64,000 nucleotides of DNA from Schizosaccharomyces osmophilus (GCF_027921745.1 NC_079239.1:771501-835500); one strand, 5' to 3'. Shown: positions 11,027-21,607, counted from the stretch's first letter. Notes: generated by a model from the sequence alone, not told the origin. Numbers and translations: made by a program.

Positions 11027-11404
11027 CCGTAAAGGTTACTAATTAACCCAAAATCAATTTACCTTAATTGCTAGAACGTTCTTTTTTGTCTTTATATGTT
11101 TATTTTTGTTAGTTTTGGTACCTCATGAAAAAATAAGATTATAGAGGATTGAGCATGATCCTTTTTAAAAAAAAGTATTACATAATTGAAGTTGAGTAAA
11201 AAGGGTATTATATTGTATGCTATCATGAAGCTTTAAAGCTTAAAAATGAGGATTATTATTTATGCTGTTTTAAACGAATATTATAAAAGTAATTAGTATT
11301 GAAGTCATCGATGTTTTGAATTCAAACCAAAATATATAGGACAATCAAATAAATAAGTTACCTTGATGTATCTTTTAACGCCCACCTGAAAAGACAAGAT
11401 CAAA
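11027..11404. other. Convergent 3' spacer
   Basis: AT-rich 378-base tail-to-tail gap between threonine synthase and the sororin-like gene. Nothing else is seen in it. Confidence 0.7.
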
Positions 11405-12340
11405 TCAATCATCGACCACCTGAAAGCTGTACTGGTCTATTTGCTTATAGTACTGTCTCATGTCATCCATACGTTTTTGCTGTTCTTCGTCTAGCACTTG
11501 TTTTTTCTCAGAATCTTCATCACTAGAAGAGCCATCAGATGAATGCTTATCATTACGCTGTGGTTCGAGGTTTTCGTTATCCAATGTGAATGAAGAGTCT
11601 GACTGTCTATGAGTAACCTTTGTTCGCTTTGAAAGTTTCCACAGTAACTGTGATTCTTCAAATTCGGGTTCGGATTCAGATGCTGACGACGGAGGCGATG
11701 AGTTAGGAATAGAATGTAGAATGGAGAGATCTAAATCATCGTTTTCACGAGGAGAACGCTTCCTGAGACGCTTTTTGAGGTTCCCATGAGGGATAGGAAC
11801 AAAACGTTCCAACTGTCGAGTTGTCGCGTCTTTTGGGAACGAGGATCGAGAGGACAATCTGGAAGATGAAGGAGGATGCATGGAAGAAGTTGTAACAGAA
11901 GACAGTGGAATTGGAGAGGAGGGAGATGAAGAATAGTTAGGAGGAGACGAAGCAGGCAAAGGTACTTGCTTTGGTGAAGAGGCAGATAAAGGTAGAGGAT
12001 GCTTCGAATGAACGTTAAAGGAGGGATCTTCTACATTTTTCAAAAATTCACCTTCATTAACGACTGGTGGAGAGGAGGATAGAATTCTTTCAAAACTGTC
12101 TTGATACGGCGCGCAGAATTTTAATGCTTGATTTCCACTGCGTAAAGCAGAAGAATCTGATTCTAACGTTGAGCTTAAACGGATTCCTTTAACGGAATCA
12201 AATCCAAAAGGATCATTCTTGAACGAAATAGGACGAGGAACTTGTATGCCCAGCAATTGACGCGCATTTGGCTGTGTATTCGACGTGGACGGCTCCTCTT
12301 TCGAATTCAAGCGAGAAGCTCTTGAAGAATTATGTTCCAT
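11405..12340 (-). CDS. Sororin-like protein (FGF motif plus sororin-type C-terminus)
   Basis: Single exon. The start is taken at 12340 (MEHNSSRASR, 311 residues); an in-frame ATG at 12358 would add six residues. The protein is mostly disordered, Ser/Pro-rich, and has many S-P sites, including a full CDK-type S-P-R site in KRSPREN. Two short motifs stand out: F-G-F at residues 45-47 (KNDPFGFDSV), and an acidic/aromatic C-terminal tail ending YYKQIDQYSFQVVDD. Sororins of animals protect cohesin from Wapl through an FGF motif that binds Pds5 and a conserved C-terminal tail ending in an aromatic-x-x-L-V-E pattern; both have counterparts here. By position this corresponds to S. pombe SPAC9E9.05. 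The sororin assignment is inference from motifs, strengthened by G1/S-type promoter boxes. Confidence 0.75.
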   Translation of the reverse strand: MEHNSSRASRLNSKEEPSTSNTQPNARQLLGIQVPRPISFKNDPFGFDSVKGIRLSSTLESDSSALRSGNQALKFCAPYQDSFERILSSSPPVVNEGEFLKNVEDPSFNVHSKHPLPLSASSPKQVPLPASSPPNYSSSPSSPIPLSSVTTSSMHPPSSSRLSSRSSFPKDATTRQLERFVPIPHGNLKKRLRKRSPRENDDLDLSILHSIPNSSPPSSASESEPEFEESQLLWKLSKRTKVTHRQSDSSFTLDNENLEPQRNDKHSSDGSSSDEDSEKKQVLDEEQQKRMDDMRQYYKQIDQYSFQVVDD

Positions 12341-12859
12341 AAACGAAATAATATACAAATATCTTTTGTAATCTTTATTACAGTATCATACTTAAGGGTC
12401 CTTCCAGGCCGACGCGTTTTGGATTTTGCTGCTGTAGAAAAACAACTTCCTATTCTCTGGATATGTTACCTACGCGTTACCTTCTAGAAAGAATAATGCC
12501 AACTTGCTTTACGATGTTTATGCAGAGTACGGCTTCGTTTAGCCTTTTCAACTATAGTACATGTCTATTGATATAGGAAAAGAACAAAAGATGTCGCTTA
12601 TTGTCAATTTAAACATGATGAAAAATAGTGTAGATGAAAAACTTTATTCATTCAAATATGTAAATTGAAATTACAGCAACTTTAGAGCTTTTAGATAGAT
12701 CAAAGCAAAATATCAAGCTAAATGAATCAATCAAGTAGAAGAATATAGACAGAAGACCGACCAAGTAGAAAAGTTAAATTCCGACTAAATACGACTTCAG
12801 GCGAATAATTAAGTCTCATAAGAGACAAACGGAAGGAGTGAGTTAATTATGAAACCCAT
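12341..12859 (-). promoter_or_regulatory. Promoter region of the sororin-like gene with two MCB boxes
   Basis: ACGCGT occurs at 12412-12417 and again at 12472-12477, exactly 60 bases apart, 72 and 132 bases upstream of the start codon. The neighbouring BAP31-type gene is also on the - strand and ends at 12860, so the boxes can only serve the sororin-like gene. ACGCGT is the binding core of the fission yeast MBF complex (Res1/Res2-Cdc10), which fires at G1/S. The remainder of the gap is AT-rich and unremarkable. Confidence 0.6.
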
Positions 12860-13734
12860 TTAAATGTCTTTCTTTTTCTCCAAAGTCTTGGTAGCTTCAG
12901 CATACTTATCGGCCAAAGTGGCATACTCTTTGTCACGAGTTTCAAGTTTCGTGCGCAAAGTATCAGCTTCTTCTAAAGATTTAGAATCAGATTTGCCGGA
13001 TTTGACTTCAGTTTGAAGAGCTTCAAATTTCTCTTCTATAGCGATCAAGCTTTTGAGGGAAAGGTAGTAACGGTTGACGACCAAAGAAAGGAACAAAGCA
13101 GAACCACAGAGATACAAGTTTCTTTGAGCATAAAATTGGCCAGCCTTGAATCCAGTGCGGGCATTTTCAACAGAACCACCAGCTATACCAGACATTTCAA
13201 ATTCCGAGCTCATACGAATGACTCTACGAACAGAATCCGAGAACAAGATTAAAATACAAATGATCATAATCTACAAGCATATCCAGTTAGTACGAAATCG
13301 AAAAGAGAAGGAACACAGGGAAGTCTTCTTCCCTGTCAACAACCCAATTTTTTTTTTTTTTTTTTTTTTGTTTTCTGGCAATCCAGCATAACTAGCCAGC
13401 GGGTATCAAGCAACATCATTCCATATTCAGGTCCATCAATGGCTAATTGATTTACTTTTAAAAGAAATCTATTGTTCCAACTAATGGACCCGAAGTTCAA
13501 ACTCACTCACAGAAATGATGCATGCTTTGAATAACCAGCCTGCTTGTTTTTGGTTTCCCATCCCTCTGTCGTACTTACCTTCAAAGTATGTTCTATTTTA
13601 CCAGCAATAGGAGAGTGACTGACGGTGTTCAAGATAGCTTTTCTCACCTTCAATGGTAATGGCAAGCTAAGTATCACAAATGATACTACTTCTATCATCA
13701 GTAGAATAAAAACAATCATATAATAAATCGTCAT
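12860..13734 (-). CDS. BAP31-family ER membrane protein
   Basis: Two exons read 13734-13579 and 13270-12860, joined in phase 0 (..EHTLK|IMIICIL..), giving 188 residues. BAP31/Yet proteins are ER membrane cargo receptors and quality-control factors. Three membrane segments are visible: about residues 5-26 (MIVFILLMIEVVSFVILS), 53-63 (IMIICILILF), and 98-117 (around LCGSALFLSLVVN). A cytosolic coiled coil follows, and the C-terminus is KKDI, a KKxx ER-retrieval signal. The intron is 308 nt, long for fission yeast, and includes a T22 run (plus strand 13348-13369). It corresponds by position to S. pombe SPAC9E9.04. Confidence 0.9.
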
Positions 13735-14223
13735 TTTTGGCGATTTATTCTATTTGGCTTTGGTAAAGGATGACTGGAAATTTCTTCAAGATTTCCTAGC
13801 TCTCATATCCCATTACCTCATGACGTAAGCTTAACGAGAAATGAAAGGGCTCATAAAAATTCTTTAATAAAACATCAGATATGGATGATTCAGAGTCATT
13901 AAGACAGTTGGAATCACAAAAGCTCTTGGGTTCAGTTTCACAGTTGCACAGGTGCCTGGTAGGCCGGTGTTGGTAATGAATGAAAGTACAGTGCTTGACT
14001 AGGAATGCAATAGTTGAACAAAAAACCAAATTCGCATCTAGTAGTTGGCCTGTTGTTTCTTTTCAAAAGATCATTCTATTTGTATATATAGATTAAAATG
14101 GACCCTCTGTCATAGCATTAACCTGAACTTTATTAAATAAAGATTTCTAAATAAACAACAATTAAAAACATAGTGTAATCATCAAACAGAACCTCAATAT
14201 TTTTATTCTAAGTATTCAGCTTT
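13735..14223. other. Spacer between the BAP31-type gene and leu2 3' end
   Basis: Contains the BAP31-type gene promoter and leu2 3' UTR. A 77-codon frame at 13796-14029 (-) has no recognisable features. Nothing else is supported. Confidence 0.6.
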
Positions 14224-16491
14224 TTACCAATCACTGCGACCAGCGGTAGACTGTTTAGGCCGGGAAGGACTAAGGCGAGCACGGCTACGCTTGATGTTCA
14301 TCCAGGGGAAATTCTCCTCTCTAGCAGCTTCAAAAGCGTCAATCTTTGCGGCTTTTTGCAAGGTTAGACCAATGTCATCAAGACCATTAACCAAACAATG
14401 CTTGCGGAAGGGCTCCACTTCAAATTTGATCTCCTTATCGTCATAGCGAATGACTTGGTTGAGCAAGTCAACAGTAAATTCCAACTCCTTTTCGGCAGCA
14501 GCCATCAATTCATCGACTTGCTCAACGGGCAAGGGAATAGGCAACATGCCGTTCTTGAAACAGTTGTTAAAAAAGATATCAGCAAAAGAAGGAGCAATGA
14601 CAACCCGAATGCCAAAATCATTCAAAGCCCAGGGGGCATGTTCACGCGAGCTACCACATCCAAAGTTTTCCTGTGCGACCAAAATGCTGGCGTTACGGTA
14701 GGGTTCACGGTTTAAGACAAATTCAGGCAATTCGTTACCGTCGGAATCATAGCGAAGATCGTAGAATGCAAACTTACCAAGACCGGTACGCTTGATTGTC
14801 TTCAAGAATTGCTTAGGAATGATTTTGTCTGTATCGACATTTGAAATAGGCAAAGGGGCAGAGACACCGGAAACTACGGTAAACTCAGGAATACCAGCGG
14901 TTGCGGCGCCAGGTCCACCAGCGACACTTGTAGTCATACCAGCGGAATCCGTAACAGCATCGGTGGCATCATCCACAGCAAGGGAAATAACACTACCGAA
15001 ATCATGAGAAGGATCATAATTTCTATTGGTGATGACGGTAGGGGATCCGGTGGTGGCATCGCCAAAGAATTCTCGAACATTGCAGAGATGTCCCTTAACG
15101 GCGGCAGCAGCAGCCATAGCGGGACTAACAAGATGAGTACGACCCTTGGCACCTTGACGGCCTTCAAAGTTACGATTAGAAGTGGAAGCACAACGTTCGT
15201 AGGGCTTCAATTGGTCAGGGTTCATACCGAGACACATGGAACAACCGGCTTCACGCCAGTCGAAACCAGATTCAATAAAGATTTGATCCAGACCCTCAGT
15301 TTCGGCCATTTTCTTAACCAAACCAGAGCCAGGAACAACCATAGCATGTTTGATGTTGCTAGCGACCTTGCGACCCTTGACAACAGCAGCGGCAAGACGC
15401 AAATCTTCAATACGTGAATTGGTACAGGAACCAATGAAGATTTTGTCCATGGGATAAGAAGCGATAGGAGTATCGGGCTCAAGGCCCATATATTCCAAAG
15501 AATGTTGGATAGATGCAGCGCGAACAGCGTCGTTGACCTTGAAAGGATTAGGAACGGTGCCGTTGACGGCGATTACATCTTGAGGAGAAGTACCCCAAGT
15601 AACGGTGGGCAAGATATCAGCAGCATTAATTTCGACTTCAATGTCATACTTCGCGCCCTTATCGGAGCCCAAAGTCTTCCAATAGGCGACGGCGTGTTCC
15701 CAATCGTCGCCCTTGGGAGCCAAGGGGCGGTTCTTGACATACTCAAAGGTAGTCTCGTCAGGAGCAATCATACCAGCACGGGCACCGGCTTCGATGGACA
15801 TGTTGCACATGGACATACGGGCTTCCATACTAAGAGCCTCGATGGCTTCACCGCAGAATTCGATGACGCAACCAGTACCACCGGCGGTACCGATCACACC
15901 GATAATATGCAACATTAAATCTTTGGAGGCAAGTCCTTCGGGGAGGGTACCGCTGACGTGAATACGCATATTCTTGCTCTTGCGCTGCAAGATGGTTTGA
16001 GTAGCCAAGACATGTTCGACTTCACTTGTACCGATACCAAAAGCCAAAGCACCAAAAGCGCCGTGGGTAGAAGTGTGGGAGTCACCACAAACCAAGGTGG
16101 TAGCAGGGAGGGTGAAACCTTGCTCGGGACCGATAACGTGAACGATACCTTGACGGCGATCGGTCATGCCAAAATAACTCAAGCCAAACTCCTTGATGTT
16201 GTGCTCTAAGGCCATGACTTGAATACGGGAGTCGGGTTGATGGATGAAGGATTCGAGGTCCTTCAAGTCCTTGCGGGAATCGGTGGGAATATTGTGGTCG
16301 ACGGTAGCCAAGGCCAATTCAGGACGACGGGCGTTTCTGCCAGCAGTGCGAAGGCCTTCAAAAGCCTGAGGCGAGGTTACCTCGTGGATTAAGTGACGGT
16401 CGATATAGAGCAAACAGGTGCCATCTTCTTGTTTGTCAACAACGTGGTTGTCGAAGACCTTGTCGTATAATGTTTTCGGGATAATATACAT
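14224..16491 (-). CDS. leu2: 3-isopropylmalate dehydratase (LeuCD fusion)
   Basis: Intronless, 755 residues (S. pombe Leu2 about 758). It isomerises 2- to 3-isopropylmalate, the second step of leucine synthesis. Fungal enzymes fuse the large (LeuC) and small (LeuD) bacterial subunits. Here the LeuC part spans about 1-480, with [4Fe-4S] ligands Cys356 (IGSCTNSR), Cys417 and Cys420 (AGCSMCLG). An Ala/Gly/Thr-rich linker at about 510-545 leads to LeuD, with [14 protein letters not shown]. No presequence is apparent. The first ATG is at 16491, followed upstream by about 900 nt with no ATG on this strand. Confidence 0.96.
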   Translation of the reverse strand: MYIIPKTLYDKVFDNHVVDKQEDGTCLLYIDRHLIHEVTSPQAFEGLRTAGRNARRPELALATVDHNIPTDSRKDLKDLESFIHQPDSRIQVMALEHNIKEFGLSYFGMTDRRQGIVHVIGPEQGFTLPATTLVCGDSHTSTHGAFGALAFGIGTSEVEHVLATQTILQRKSKNMRIHVSGTLPEGLASKDLMLHIIGVIGTAGGTGCVIEFCGEAIEALSMEARMSMCNMSIEAGARAGMIAPDETTFEYVKNRPLAPKGDDWEHAVAYWKTLGSDKGAKYDIEVEINAADILPTVTWGTSPQDVIAVNGTVPNPFKVNDAVRAASIQHSLEYMGLEPDTPIASYPMDKIFIGSCTNSRIEDLRLAAAVVKGRKVASNIKHAMVVPGSGLVKKMAETEGLDQIFIESGFDWREAGCSMCLGMNPDQLKPYERCASTSNRNFEGRQGAKGRTHLVSPAMAAAAAVKGHLCNVREFFGDATTGSPTVITNRNYDPSHDFGSVISLAVDDATDAVTDSAGMTTSVAGGPGAATAGIPEFTVVSGVSAPLPISNVDTDKIIPKQFLKTIKRTGLGKFAFYDLRYDSDGNELPEFVLNREPYRNASILVAQENFGCGSSREHAPWALNDFGIRVVIAPSFADIFFNNCFKNGMLPIPLPVEQVDELMAAAEKELEFTVDLLNQVIRYDDKEIKFEVEPFRKHCLVNGLDDIGLTLQKAAKIDAFEAAREENFPWMNIKRSRARLSPSRPKQSTAGRSDW

Positions 16492-17390
16492 ATTTCAAAA
16501 GTCTTATAACAGAGGGAAAAAACCAATAAATAAGCTCAGAAAGATCAGCACGAAGGATATGTGCGATTTAAAAAAAAAAAAAGAAAAAGAAAAGAAAGTG
16601 TTCAACAAATTTATCCTTTGGAATTAGAAAAGAAGCGTTCAACAAAATAAAACGCAAATTATATAAAAAAAAAGTTCAAAGATGAACGTTGATTACGTTG
16701 AATGGAAATATAGTCAATGGAACAAGGAACCCTCCGTTTAATAACAATCCCAAAAAAAAAAGCCCAAACCACTGCTTATATAAGGGCAAAAAAGTTATGG
16801 TGTTTGGTTGTTGACGACTTAGATGGGCGGCGATCTTGTGAAAAATAAGCAGTTGAATTGCAAGACAATTGATTGGCACTTGATAAGATCTAGTAGCGAT
16901 GGATTTACCGATGACTAATGGCGCCACCTAGGTGTTTGTAAGGGTGTGTAAGGAAGGGATAGGGAGGGAGTGGAAGGTTGCCAACGCCCGAGTTTGTTAT
17001 TTGTAATTAGTGTAGTTGAAAGAGAAAGGTTGGCTCGGGCTAAAGAGTTGTAGGGTGGTATGTACTGGGGAAATGTTTGAGCAAGTTCTTTGACAGCAAG
17101 CAACAAAGGAAAGATTTATATTCTTCGAAAAATACTTTTCAAAGTTACTTTTGATTAAAGAAATGATGAAAAGAAAAAATAAACAAAAGCAAATGGGAAG
17201 AACGATGAGAAACAACGATGTTGGTACCTGAACTTGAAACTAGGTAAAGCTTGGCGAGTCTATCCTTTGGCCAAGTAGCCAATCAACGTAGTTGAAGAAA
17301 CCTTGTTAATGGAGCGAGTCAAATAAGGTCAGACGATTGTGACCGAGGAAACCGGTTGAACAAGAGACAAAGAGCCACTAGAGGTAGGAG
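16492..17390 (-). other. Putative 0.9-kb ATG-free 5' leader of leu2
   Basis: Read on the - strand, no ATG (no CAT on the given strand) occurs between the leu2 start and 17390, 899 nt. The + strand of the same segment has a dozen or more ATGs. A - strand TATAAAAG lies at 17445-17438, just upstream of where the ATG-free stretch begins. I interpret this as a long transcribed leader that ribosomes scan. Confidence 0.55.
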
Positions 17391-17793
17391 CATGGCATGG
17401 CATAAATTGTTGAAATTTAGATGAAATCAAGAGTTTTCTTTTATACTCGTTTCAACTTGAAGGATGAGGGAATGCATTCATTGTTTACAAAGGGATTGCA
17501 GGTCATCGAAAGATTCAAGCCAGACTCCCATGAAGTCATCCAGGGAATTCTGTAGGCTTGGCACATTGATGGAGAGGTAGCCTAGTGGTGGACTCTGTGG
17601 CAAAACAAGGTCACTTTTACAAGACAAAAGGCAAAAGACGAATTGCGGAAACGAGGACGGATGATGGAAGAAATGCAGGGGCCAACGGTAGCTCTAACTT
17701 TTTAAAGTGTTGGTTCATGATGAAATGGGACTTGGAACCATCTGAAGGAGTTGCTTGAAACCATAAAAAGGGCGGCAAAGAACAGGAAAAATG
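17391..17793. promoter_or_regulatory. Compact back-to-back promoter core between leu2 and sfp1 leaders
   Basis: About 400 bases left between the two ATG-free leaders. TATAAAAG (- strand) is at 17445-17438, and a TATA-like CATAAAAAGG (+ strand) starts at 17762. ATGs occur here on both strands. Promoter function is inferred from these positions. Confidence 0.45.
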
Positions 17794-18976
17794 AATTTTT
17801 TTTCCTTTTTTCTATTTGTTATTTCCTATTTCCTATTTTAAGATACAATCAACCTCTACCTTTTTTGAAATCGCATTGCATTGTTGTTCTACCCCATCTC
17901 GCCAACAAGACTTCTCGTCGTTTGTTTCTATATTTAAGTGCCGACCGTTTCCCCACCAACGTTTTTCGTTTCTACGGTATCTTTAGTTTTCTTCTTTAAA
18001 TTTTTTATATTATTTCATTTCATTTTATTTCATTTTCATTTTCTATTTCTCTTTTTTATTTCCAATTTTTGGACTTTTGCTCTTCTGAAATCAACACTCC
18101 CTTCCTAACACTCTCGAGAAACTCTTTATTAATTTTACGTCTCCCGTCGTCCGCTAGTGCAATCGAGTTGTTACTTGGTCTTCCATCCATTGTTACCCGC
18201 TCAACCCAACCATCTAAACAGAGACCCTTCTGACAGATCTCAACGGACCCCTCTCTTCAAAGCGTCCGAGTTCACTGCACAGTGGTGCCTGTCAATCGCT
18301 CCACTTAGTCATCCACGTTAACGACCCTCTTCCAGGCTTGTCTAGTTCCTTGGAGTATCGCCACTAGCCCTCCCCCCCTTCTCCTCTTTCTAGCTCGTTA
18401 AACTTTGTCAAGGACAAAGTTCATCGAATCTCTATCTGGCTTCTTCAGTCTCGCGAATAGCTACTCTGAACCCCCTCTACTCGTCTGTGATTGGCTTACA
18501 TCCGGAACCTAGAGCGGTAAGGAGACTGTTCAAGCACTTTCTCCGACTAACCGTGGCGACATACTCGGTAGTAATTGGTTGGCCACCTCCTCGTCGTGAA
18601 AGCCACCAATCCTCTCATTGGCTGGCATATCATATTGCCTTTTTAATTGACAGCTTATTACCCGTACGTTCTGTCCTCTTTGAATTGTTACTTCGTCCTT
18701 TGTTACTCACCTCTTATTACGTAGGGCCTCCTGCCTCACCTTATCCACGCAACCGGCGGAGTACTTAAACGCTGGTTTCCCGCCTGCGGTCCCTCGTCCA
18801 ATTTCCCATTTCCCTACTACCTACCAGTACCATTGCTATTTGAAGGCTTTAGGAGGAGCCTTTCAACCGAAATCACGTTGGAATAAGCAATTGGCTTGAA
18901 AACCCGTTTTCTCCTCTTTACCTTTAGTTCTCTCCCATCACCCTTTTTCCCCCAATCCTATATTCCTCCAATCCTT

Positions 18977-19012
<36 letters not shown>

Positions 19013-19606
19013 GATATTTATATACACACACATTCCCGCCGAACGTTAGTTTTCTGGGAATTCGTCAATTGTTGATTGTGAATTGCCGATTGTGTGTTTT
19101 TCCCCGTAGCGATTCATTCTTATTTTTGATTGTTTCTGATTGTGTGTTAAAAGTCCTAGGTCTTTTAGATTTCTTTTCGGACTAGTGTTTTTTGTTTTTC
19201 TGTTTTCTTTTTTTCTTTTTTTGTTTGGTTTTCCTCTTTGGATTTTCAGATAGATCAGATTCCAATACCCGGTGTGGTTTTCGTTTCTCTTTTTTGGGTT
19301 TCTTTTTTGTTGCTGTTTTTTTGTGTCTTTTTGGTATTCTGACTTCGGTTTGGAATTTTTTGACTTGCAAGAAAAGTACAATCTATTTCTTGGTTCTTTT
19401 GTTTGTTGTGTGTTTTTTTTTCCGGGTGTGTGTTCTTTTCATCTTATTCTTACCCACGATACCTTGATCCATTGGGTTTCTTTTTCTTTGTATTTTCTTG
19501 GTGGTGAGTTTGTCTTTCTTTCGTGATCAAGAGTTTTCTTGATATCTCGAGTGGTTATTATTATTTTATTATTTTCTCTTTTCTGCTTTCTTAGTTTTTT
19601 TTCGCT
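17794..19606 (+). other. Putative 1.8-kb ATG-free 5' leader of sfp1
   Basis: I checked every line: no ATG occurs on the + strand from 17794 to 19606 (1,813 nt), while CAT is common. The stretch is pyrimidine-rich, strongly so in its last 500 bases, and contains an alternating TA run at about 18977-19014. The desert begins about 25-30 bases after a TATA-like element and ends exactly at the sfp1 start. This is best explained as a very long mRNA leader under selection against upstream start codons. Confidence 0.65.
18977..19014. repeat. TA dinucleotide repeat
   Basis: An interrupted alternating TA tract inside the sfp1 upstream region, a simple-sequence repeat likely to vary in length. Confidence 0.85.
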
Positions 19607-20968
19607 ATGCCATCTCTTGCGTTACCAATAAATAAACCTTCTCACCATAACGCGCCTAGTGCTGGAAACTCTTTTGCCAGTCCACAGGCTACTCCCTTCG
19701 GGTATAGCCCCCAATCTTTTGGCAACAGCTTCTCTGGACATGCTTGGCTGCGAGACGCGATTCCCTCTGTCACCTCCTACCCCGAGCAACATCGCCCTTC
19801 CGATGACTTCTCCACCATGTATCCCAACCGTCTCGAGGAGGCCTTTTGTCGCAACTTCAATTGCTGCGGAAAAAATCTCGATGATCTCCATCAACTCATT
19901 CATCATTACGAAGAGCAACATGCCGTTCTTCCCTCCGATGTAAATCTATCCTCCTCTCTTGATAATAGTAACTCGGCCAGTGTTGCGAACCATTTAAATC
20001 GCAACAATATCCAAGCTCTCAAACAGCGAGAGCGCATTCGTATGCACGATTTGGCCGATCAGATGGATTCATCTCCCCTTTATGACAATTCTGCTGTTAT
20101 GCCATTTGCTTTCCCCGCAAATGAAGGTACAAATGGTCCTTACCGCGTCTCCGTCGTTGTGCCTGCAGCTGCCGCAGCTGCCGCAACTGCTGCCAACCCG
20201 GACCTCGCTGAAGAGACCTCCATGCAAAACGAGCCTGTCTCTACCCCTACTTTTCTTCCCGAGTCCATGGTTATGGATGATGCTAGTTCTCCCCTCAGTG
20301 ATATGAGCTTTAACATGGATATTGGCAGCGGTAATCGCTACAACATGTTTGGTGTGAACCAAAAAAATGATCCTGAATCAGCTTTTCTCCCCCCTTTCCA
20401 CTATGGACACGATGTCTTCTCTTTTCATCCCGATACCCGTCCTGACACCCCAAATACCGTCCATTCCGAACCTTTTCCCGATAATGTTATGTCTCCCACT
20501 CCACCGGAGGTTGTTGCACCTGCTGCTACAAACACGGCTCCTAGCTCCCCCTTCATAAAAAATTCAAGTAAGGACTTTGAATGGCCAGTGCCGTTGAAAA
20601 AACAGCGCTCAATTTCTCCAGAGTCTTCCGAATCTCCTATGACCATAGATTCTCCTGGCTCAAGTTTGGTTGTCGTCGATAAGCCTTATAAATGCCCTGT
20701 TCCCAATTGTGACAAAGCTTATAAAAATCAAAATGGTTTAAAGTACCACAAACTCCATGGCCATTGTTCCCCCATTACCACGCCGACTCCGACGCCAGTT
20801 CCTCATCAGGGTTTTGTTGTGGAAAATAAACCTTATAGATGTGATACTTGCAATAAGCGCTACAAAAATTTGAATGGCTTAAAGTACCATCGTGCTCATA
20901 GCCATTTGCAAGTTTCTATGGCTCAAGCCCAACGCGAGGTCCAAATGAGTTTTATGCGCGACGCATAA
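19607..20968 (+). CDS. sfp1: C2H2 zinc-finger transcription factor, Sfp1-like
   Basis: Single exon, 453 residues (S. pombe Sfp1 about 442). The budding yeast Sfp1 family controls ribosome biogenesis genes in response to nutrients and TOR; the role here is inferred from that family. A finger-like CRNFNCCGKNLDDLHQLIHH segment lies near residue 85. Two C-terminal C2H2 fingers (about 362-385 and 410-432) share the odd core KNLNGLKYH / KNQNGLKYH and are separated by a Pro/Thr linker. An Ala-rich run (AAAAAAATAA) and Ser/Pro-rich low-complexity regions lie between. The 1.8-kb ATG-free leader upstream suggests strong translational constraint. Confidence 0.88.
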   Translation: MPSLALPINKPSHHNAPSAGNSFASPQATPFGYSPQSFGNSFSGHAWLRDAIPSVTSYPEQHRPSDDFSTMYPNRLEEAFCRNFNCCGKNLDDLHQLIHHYEEQHAVLPSDVNLSSSLDNSNSASVANHLNRNNIQALKQRERIRMHDLADQMDSSPLYDNSAVMPFAFPANEGTNGPYRVSVVVPAAAAAAATAANPDLAEETSMQNEPVSTPTFLPESMVMDDASSPLSDMSFNMDIGSGNRYNMFGVNQKNDPESAFLPPFHYGHDVFSFHPDTRPDTPNTVHSEPFPDNVMSPTPPEVVAPAATNTAPSSPFIKNSSKDFEWPVPLKKQRSISPESSESPMTIDSPGSSLVVVDKPYKCPVPNCDKAYKNQNGLKYHKLHGHCSPITTPTPTPVPHQGFVVENKPYRCDTCNKRYKNLNGLKYHRAHSHLQVSMAQAQREVQMSFMRDA

Positions 20969-21607
20969 CTCTTACCATGCATATGCTATTTATCTTTCAC
21001 TATATTTACGAGGTATTTAATATTTAATTTGCACCATCTGATTTGTTCAATTCAGTTTTATATACCGAACATTCTTTTATGATTTAGATATGGCCATAAC
21101 GCGTTGGTATTCAATTTTGGTAAATGTAAACTGCCAATCTTTGTCTTATTTAATCATTACTGTTAAGATTGTCATACCCCTATGGTTTTTGAGGTTTTAT
21201 AATTTGTTTTCGTTGCTTTTGTTTGATTTTAATAATTTTAATAATTTTAATTTAGTTTTCGGTTTTTCCTGGGCTTAAAATAATTCTTAGAGCTTGGTTG
21301 TGCTTTAGGAGTTTATGTTAATGAATAGAAGGTTTTTTGATTTAAACTGGCTTTCCCAAACTTAAATTCGTACAAACGAATGAAACCATCCCATGCTGAA
21401 TGGGAAGTACTGCAGTTACTATACTGTTTTCTATACCTATAGAGCTGAGAACTGCTTTCCATATATATATATATACACATGCATCCAATCACTTTTCTTC
21501 ATATATTGAACTAAATTACCAAAGTAAAAATCACAGCCATATTATATCGGTTCACCCTAATGTACATGCAACCAACCTTTTTTTTTGATTTCTTCAAAAG
21601 TAAAGTT
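20969..21607. other. Convergent 3' spacer sfp1 / dus3
   Basis: AT-rich tail-to-tail gap with a short TA repeat near 21461-21475. No gene is supported. Confidence 0.7.

Noticed and set aside
13271-13578. Possible box C/D snoRNA inside the BAP31-type intron
   Set aside because: TGATG-like and CTGA-like boxes appear but in the wrong order or spacing, and there is no terminal stem.
17575-17600. TAGCCTAGTGGTGG resembles a tRNA A box
   Set aside because: No B box (GGTTCGAnTCC-like) occurs in the next 100 bases and no cloverleaf can be drawn.
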